DNA from: Siphonodentalium dalli
Lineage: Eukaryota; Mollusca; Scaphopoda; Gadilida; Siphonodentaliidae
Assembly (NCBI GenBank): GCA_032622095.1
Contig: CP136063.1
Location: 204,589,934 to 204,653,933 of the forward strand
Length of the DNA stretch: 64,000 nucleotides
Direction: 5' to 3'
Part shown: in pieces, positions 57,831 to 64,000 of the stretch
Layout: each line of letters begins with the position of its first letter
Position numbering within the stretch: position 1 is the first letter of the stretch
Program-made: the position numbers and the translations under genes
Notes under the pieces: generated by a model
What the model was told of the DNA's origin: nothing
Databases searched by the model: none
What the model saw: only the letters and a program-made list of their open reading frames with translations

Positions 57831-58057
57831 CAGTTTAGTCATACAAATACATATTTGAACATGACAATCGTGCACGTGCTACTGTGCCGCCATTTGTGAT
57901 CATTGGAAATCTGGAATCTGAAACGGAATAACGCATGACTGTACGGAAAGGCATGTTACTTTATTTTAACATGAAACTGCTTCTTCTTCGATTTAATTAT
58001 AACAAGTATGTAGTACCATAAAGTTTCTTAACGACGACAGCTCTAGATTTTCTTTAC

Positions 58058-58420
58058 CCTGTGCCAATGCATTCTCTTATATATGCGAGTCGACCATAGG
58101 TCGCCTCGCATATATAAGAGAATGCATTGGCCTAACAATTTTTTATCATTTTTTTTAATAAATGTTTCTGACAATTTTTAGGACATACAAAAAATATCCA
58201 TTACCCTGCAGGGAGCCCCACACATATATAGAAGCATATAGAAGAGTGTCGTCTGCTCATGTTTGTCTGGGGCTCTGTATGGGTGAAATTATAAAATTGT
58301 TAAAGAATACAAGAAAAAATTATTAAAATTGTAAAAAATTGTTAGGCCAATGCATTCTCTTATATATGCGAGGCGACCTATGGTCGACTCGCATATATAA
58401 GAGAATGCATTGGCACAGGG
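58058..58420. mobile_element. Hairpin-ended MITE, copy 2 (best preserved)
   Basis: The ends CCCTGTGCC / GGCACAGGG are within an inverted flank TTTA/TAAA. Each end is a near-perfect hairpin of about 32-bp arms with centre 'gagtcgaccataggtcgcctc'. The middle contains a further foldback piece (about 58203-58287) that copy 1 lacks. Confidence 0.9.
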
Positions 58421-58860
58421 TAAAAAAATCCCGACTTCCGACTGGATTTGATATGGCGGGTCACATATTCAGCTCTATATTAACGAGTTTGTTCGGAAAT
58501 CTTCCGCGTATGTGACTATGTATGTTTTGAGGCACCTCTTGCCAAATTATATCACCCAATTATGGGGTTCGAACGAGCCATGTTCGTTAAAGAGAGATTC
58601 GTCATAGCATGAGACTGAACTAATCATAATGGCGAAATTCAATTATGGTTAAGCATGAATCTATTAGCAACTTATCATGGCGATAGATTCGCTATATACA
58701 ATGTCATGCGCAATTATAAGAATAGAAATATAATTGGGACGAATACATACCATGCAACGACATCAGATGTCGATATAACAAACGGGTTTATGCATCTCGT
58801 TGTTATTTCTTCCTTTACCCTTAAATTCGATGACTGGAGCTTCCCGAAATGTTGCGAAAA
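58421..58860. other. No gene seen
   Basis: Unique-looking sequence between two copies of the MITE. Confidence 0.4.
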
Positions 58861-59035
58861 CCCTGTGCCAATGCAGTCTCACATATATGCGCGTATCCCA
58901 TATGGAGCCTCACATATATAAGAGAATACATTGGCCTAATAATATTTACCTTGACCTTTTAAGTCAGTGAACTATCTTATATATACAGGGCTCCCAATGG
59001 GAGACTCGCATACATAAGAGAATGCACTGGCACAT
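58861..59035. mobile_element. Hairpin-ended MITE, copy 3 (decayed)
   Basis: 'ccctgtgccaatgcagtctc' starts it and 'ataagagaatgcactggcac' ends it. Both end hairpins carry several mismatches. Confidence 0.75.
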
Positions 59036-59860
59036 GATATTTAATGCTGCACCAGCACTGCTCCCGTCGTGAAAGGGTTAACATTTACCATATATATGTC
59101 ACTCCGTCTCTGGACCATGATATCTACTGAGATTTAAGAACTGCGCACATATATATTTGACTCCCAACAGCGCCCACGCAAAATATCATAATATTTTGAG
59201 GCGCTTACAAAAAAGTCGCTAATGTGTACCCATTGGCTTAAAGTTTACGTATTGGGGCGATGCCATATAACATTATTAACGGTATTGCATTAATCTTGGA
59301 TGCGGAGGAGTTACTCCCCCTAATGAACATACATCCTCCAGGGGTCGTCGTGTGATATTCTCTTCCGTGATAGTTTCGTCTTTCAAATTAGATTGTCTAT
59401 AATTCTGAAGGCAGTATAGGCCCGCACTATAATGTTATTTTATTTCAGGAAGGGTTTAGTCTGGGAATCGCGTGCGGTTCTCATGTCAATAATGTCACTT
59501 ACCGACGTGGTTTCTCATTAATAACACACTGCTAAACACATAGCTTCTCGGTGTGATTCGAATGCCCCCGGCAGGTTTCTACATTCTCATATATGCGGTA
59601 ACAATTAGTGATATATTTGAATATAATTTCCTGACAATACCACCACATGATATTGAGGGAAGAAAGTAAACTAAAACGCGATGGACCATCCTGTATGAAT
59701 GTAGCAGGGATGTGTCTACATACTAACTCCGTGTTGGGTGGGATGTCCACCGAACATGTTAGATTCCAGTCATTCATGTAGATTAACCCTTTTCGATACA
59801 AAATGGATCCACCCCAGCAAGTTAAGAAAGTGTACATGGGAAAGGTCTAGTATTGATTTG
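59036..59860. other. No gene seen
   Basis: No motif recognised in the short ORFs. Confidence 0.45.
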
Positions 59861-60000
59861 TAGGGATGGCAGGTAATACAGGCAGACAACAGATACTAAA
59901 AGTGCAGAAGGAGTCCTATTTTTTAGGGAAATGTTCAGATAATAAGGTCGTTTTTGATGGACTTATTATCTGAACATTTCCTACGAGATAACAATGAGTG
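59861..60000. repeat. Dispersed repeat copy 3 with inverted 'gttcagataataag'
   Basis: 'gggaaatgttcagataataa' and 'ttattatctgaacatttcc' form an inverted pair around 'gtcgtttttgatgga'. The left part shares 'acaggcagac..agata' and 'agtgcagaagg' with 36541-36620. Confidence 0.65.
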
Positions 60001-60199
60001 TTTAGTATATAACATGTGCTCGAAAGATACATCAAGGCAGTTTTGCTAATTACTCACAATCCAACCAAATACTTCTTATATTTTTAATTGGTGGACATAA
60101 CACACGCCTGATAATTAATACACAAATGGCTAAGTCATGCCAATAAATTCGTTCCAAAATATTTTGATTTTTTTCAAAAGTTGACAATATCATCAGTTG

Positions 60200-60485
60200 A
60201 ATATATATACACACTATACTCTTTCACGAGAGGGCACTCTATCCACCTTCCTGGTGGGGCACCTCATCCGCCTTTCTGCGAGGGCACCCTATATCCGCCT
60301 CCATGAGAGGGCACCCTATCCACCTTCACGATATGGCACCCTATCCTCCTTCACGATAGGGCACCGCTTTCTGCGAGGGCACCCTATATCCGCCTTCACG
60401 AGAGGGCACCCTATCCGCATTCATGAGAGGGCACCCTATCCGCCTTCACGATAGGGCACCGCTTTCTTGGAGGGCACCATATCCT
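60200..60485. repeat. Minisatellite, 24-29 bp unit
   Basis: Units 'cgagagggcaccctatccgc' + 'cttca' repeat about ten times with length variants. The ORF at 60197-60454 is a repeat translation. Confidence 0.9.
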
Positions 60486-60715
60486 CCCTTGGCCAATGGG
60501 CTGGAAGTACCATGTAATGCTTCTCTGAACCTCGTGCGAACAAATATTGTTTTCTCTGGTTTGTGTATACATATTTCGACTTTTTGTCATTTTTTTTAAA
60601 TTTATATGCTCAATCGTCGAATCACAAAGGCATTAATCTCTGGTGAATAAGCTGCTTTATCGTCCTCGTATCTTCCTGGTCGCCCTACTCATAGCTGCAC
60701 ATGACGTGATCGAAC

Positions 60716-61020
60716 CAGTCTCCCAGACCCCATGATCCTTGTCCGGGTATAGGTGTTAATATGTTAATATTAATATAAAGATGGTGAACATTTGTGCCCA
60801 TGCAATGAAGCAGTTGATCAGGTTCCCAGTGTTAATAAATACAAATAGCCAGAATGTTTCCTTATAGCTTTTCAGCAAGAATGTCTTGTCTATGTTTGAG
60901 GCTCTGTTGCTCATTCATTTCTATACTGGACGCTCTCTCGACCAACTCGATCGATTTTGTTTGCAAGAACTAAATGGGAGGAATGGTTGTCCTGTATTCA
61001 ATAAGGTACAATTCTAGTAT
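60716..61020 (+). repeat. Duplicated segment, copy A (no insertion)
   Basis: It matches 62395-62528 plus 63084-63245 in the same direction ('aatataaagatggtgaacat', 'gaagcagttga.caggttccc', 'cattcatttcta.actggacg'). It includes 'AAATAGCC' at 60843-60850, the empty target of the insert in copy B. Confidence 0.9.
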
Positions 61021-62394
61021 AATCACCTCCTTGTTATAGGAATCTAATGGACATGGTTTAAATGTGCCAAAAATGGCACCGTTCGAGTCATGTATGCATG
61101 GGGAGGGTGGGGCACCAAAGCTGATACAATTATGTTCAGCACTAATTTCTACCAAATTTCAACACGTTCCTCTCCGATGATACGAGAAATCAAATCATGT
61201 GGGCTAAAGACGCCACATTTGGTGCCGTTTGGGTCAGGGATGATGAGGAGGGGCATTAACATCTATACGAATGTTTTAGTCGCCGATATCCACCTAAGTA
61301 ATATATAGCCATCTCCATAATTCGTTTTAAGGATTGTTTGGCGTTCAAATTTCACAACCTCGACAATATGTATGGTGACCCAATGAAGTCACTTGAACAA
61401 TTATATCTTCTCAACTGTCATATTGATATGGGGACGAGAATCAGGGCAGAGATACATATTCTTCAAAATGAGGGACCTTGAACCGTCAGAGAATGGCATG
61501 TTAGAATGGTTCATGTATTATAACACAATTAGTCTAGCCCATTCAAGATGTTTTACACACAAAAAAAAGATACAATTAATTTTGTCAAGAGCGATGGAAA
61601 TGTATAGATGGCATGTTAAACATAGTGGACACAGTGTGCAATCAAATATAGTTTCTTCTGAATAAAGAAAACATAGCCAGCAGCACATAACTTGTCAGGA
61701 TCCTCCGATACTGGAATTTGGCAATTTTTAGAACAGATCCACAGTCTAACCCTAACCCTAACCCTAACCCTAACATAAACAACTTAAAATCTCGCGCTGT
61801 GTCTGGCACATGTAGATGATATATGGCAATATTTATTTTAAACTAATAATAATAAGTCAGAATAGCACGGCGAACAGATGAGCACCTGGCCATCTCTTTA
61901 AAACAGCTGTATCTTCATGGGTTGTGCTAAACAGGTGTCCTCAAAATCTAATTTAACCCACTATATTTATTTATACATCTCTATGTAAAACCAAATTGTC
62001 GTCTTTTAATGTTGCGAATTAATGTGCTTATGGTGTTAATGTTTAATTAATCCCAATACAAAATATTAAGAAGAAAAAATCAAAACCAAAACAAACGTCA
62101 ATTCCAACCAAGTCGACTGCACGATTTAAAAATGAAAACTTCTGAAGTCCGCGCAGTTGTAAATAAATACTTCATTATTGGTGGAACGAATTAATCGCGA
62201 TAAACAAAAATGATAGTCACTCCGACAAGGTGAGCCACTACTTAACATCCATGTATAAGAATGACTTTTGTGATGCCATTTGGATATACAATTTATGAGA
62301 ACACGTGCAACACTTTGAGCAAATGTACTCTCTATTCCCACAAAATGTCCACATAGGAGGGTTTCATATATATCCTGGGCAACGCCATGATCTA
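61021..62394. other. No gene seen; contains the telomeric tract
   Basis: Short ORFs such as 61393-61665 have no recognised motif. The sequence looks non-coding. Confidence 0.45.
61747..61774. repeat. Interstitial telomeric repeat (TAACCC)4
   Basis: Four to five units of TAACCC, the complement of the animal TTAGGG telomere repeat, sit inside non-telomeric DNA. Confidence 0.95.
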
Positions 62395-63245
62395 ATAAAT
62401 CTCACAGACTCCATGATCTTTCCGCGCGACTAGGTCTTAATATGCTAATATTAAATTAATATAAAGATGGTGAACATTTGCAATGAAGCAGTTGAGCAGG
62501 TTCCCAGTGATACTAAGTTAGAATAGCCGGGGGGGGGGAGGTCGGAACAAAATTTCAGGCACGTATGGCATTTTTTCCCTTTCGATCATTTTTTTGTACC
62601 CACCCACCCCCACCGCCAATTTTTTTTCCGTTTTCAGCAGTTTTTTCCCACCATTTTTTGACACCCACCCCCCCTTTAACACTAAAACAGAGATTTGCGG
62701 GGGGAACTTCACTGTAAACAGCTGTATATGAATTTCTGTGCATACTATTTATCATGGATGTTAACATGGACATGTAAATAGGAATGAGTCATTTTGAGGT
62801 CATTCGGCCAAAAAAACATGGCTGCCAGCGGCCATCTTGGATTTCAAAATTTGCAACAAAATACAACACGATAACTGCCTGCAGTCAGTTTACAGTTGGA
62901 ATTACATTATTTCTCTCATTCAAAGTGGGTTTGAAGCCCAACCCATTGCCAAAACACTAAACAACAAGCAGGAATTTGTTTTTTTAGTTGCGGAAAAAAT
63001 TGCTTGTTGGTGGCTTTGACCACCCACCCACCCCGGCATACGTGCCGGAAATATTTTTTTCACCCCCCCCCCCCCCCCCCCTGGAATAGCCAGAAAATTT
63101 CCTTATAACTTTTCAGCAACAACGTTGTTTGAGTCTCTCTTGGTCATTCATTTCTACACTGGACGCCCTTTCGACCACATCAATCGATATTGTTTCCAAG
63201 AACGAAATGACAGGAACGGCTGTGGTGTATTCAATAAAGTCCAAT
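62395..63245 (+). repeat. Duplicated segment, copy B (interrupted)
   Basis: This is copy B of 60716-61020, split at GAATAGCC by a 555-bp insert. Outside the insert it differs from copy A by several substitutions and small indels. Confidence 0.88.
62529..63083. mobile_element. 555-bp MITE with 8-bp target duplication
   Basis: GAATAGCC is present on both sides (62521-62528, 63084-63091), and copy A shows the unoccupied site. The ends are inverted: a G-run with 'aaatttcaggcacgtatg' at the left, and 'catacgtgccggaaatat' with a C-run at the right. An 8-bp duplication fits the hAT group. There is no transposase. Confidence 0.88.
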
Positions 63246-63380
63246 TCTAGCATAATTGATCGAGTCACATAATTACACTCGCTTTCAGTTATCATCCAAT
63301 TGATCATCTCGTCGCTCTAAATAATCGCTCAATTGATATTTATCACCAGTTTATATTGGACCTGGGTGTGGTTACACATT

Positions 63381-63490
63381 AGTTTAAAGTGATATGAAAC
63401 ACTCTGGTGGTGTGGTCAAATAGAAATGGAGAATAATCTTGCTCAAAGTTGTTCTCTTTACGAATATTAATCAAATTGACACACACCGCC
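63381..63490. repeat. Single copy of a piece of the inner palindrome
   Basis: 'aaagtgatatgaaacactct', then 'tcaaatagaaatggagaata' and 'caaattgacaca', matches 6776-6880 and, inverted, 4190-4270. Confidence 0.75.
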
Positions 63491-64000
63491 TTATTATATA
63501 ATAATTAAATGCAATGTCTCTCGATGCCGAAATCATTTGTGTTAGTTTATCGCTGATAGTTGCGTCCCCAATCGAGATGTAAATATTGATAATTGAGCGT
63601 AGTTCAAACGATGTTTTCTATGATTTAAACATATTTTATTATCCCTCAGTCAATAAAGAAAATACAAATAAAGATAATACAGTTGATGACATGGATGAGA
63701 GGCGATAAAGGGATCGGATGTTTTCTATGGAGTGGTATGGTCGATTTCTTTGAAATTTGCGGCATTGTTAGTCCATGTCGAATGCTACATTTACCAGGTT
63801 GGCATTGCGCCTGCGTATTAAATTATTAGTTTCCGCAATCGACCAAGTGCTTAATATGTCTTTAAGCTTTCAAATGTTATTGTAAATGTGAATCCAAAAT
63901 GATTGGATAATTAAAACACTTTCTTTTCAAGATATTTTCGGCCTCATGGCCTTCATCAGCTATTATGTATAAGCAGTTTGCACACCGTATTACCGATCCG
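63491..64000. other. No gene seen
   Basis: AT-rich sequence to the window end, without a recognised feature. Confidence 0.4.

Noticed and set aside
58550-58600. Possible tRNA B box 'gggttcgaac'
   Set aside because: No A box at the right distance and no cloverleaf could be drawn.
60197-60485. CRISPR-like array of 25-29 bp units
   Set aside because: The units are adjacent without spacers and the DNA is eukaryotic; it is a minisatellite.

Overview
This window looks like transposon-dense nuclear DNA of an animal, most likely a marine invertebrate (mollusc or other lophotrochozoan; a deuterostome is not excluded). Four things point that way. There are two non-LTR retrotransposons with endonuclease, reverse transcriptase and SGNH-type ORF1. 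There is a short interstitial (TAACCC)n tract. There is a MADF-BESS transposon gene and a decayed THAP zinc finger. Many dispersed motifs are of a kind I associate with bivalve-like genomes, such as 'gccataactctggtgaaaat' and runs of 'cggacgga'. The organism call is inference. I found no convincing intact host gene: almost every supportable feature is a mobile element or a repeat.

Layout. Positions 1-15,918 form one very large imperfect palindrome whose left end runs off the window. Its arms (about 1-2,350 / 13,580-15,918; 3,556-3,981 / 13,085-13,510; 7,990-8,875 / 10,757-11,645) flank a loop of minisatellite-like DNA. Each arm carries its own later insertions. The left arm holds a 3.1 kb element that is itself a palindrome with an assembly gap at its centre. 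The right arm holds a 1.07 kb 'ccgaag' element with an 8-bp target duplication. From about 16.9 to 22.9 kb lies LINE copy 1 (+ strand) with an SGNH-hydrolase ORF1 and an ORF2 broken by three frameshifts. 23-38 kb is a patchwork of MITE-like hairpins, LINE tails, tandem duplications, a THAP-type zinc-finger remnant and a 2.2 kb foldback element.

39.0-46.9 kb is LINE copy 2 (- strand). It has one visible frameshift in ORF2 and is split near its 5' part by a 1.66 kb DNA transposon that carries an intact MADF-BESS gene. 47-50 kb holds minisatellites and a piece related to the loop of the giant palindrome. 51.1-53.0 kb is a three-unit tandem array of about 620 bp, packed with TCAAGGTCA motifs, and an inverted fourth unit lies at 56.7-57.3 kb. 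54.8-56.5 kb is a TIR element with an internal set of TACACA/TGTGTA hairpins. 58-64 kb holds further copies of a hairpin-ended MITE, a minisatellite, the interstitial telomeric tract, and a duplicated segment in which one copy carries a 555-bp insert with an 8-bp target duplication and the other copy is the empty site.

How the parts relate: the only genes with readable function serve transposition (ORF1/ORF2 of the LINEs) or derive from a DNA transposon (MADF-BESS). The many short inverted-repeat elements are probably moved by transposases encoded elsewhere. All alignments were made by eye; identities and boundaries are approximate.
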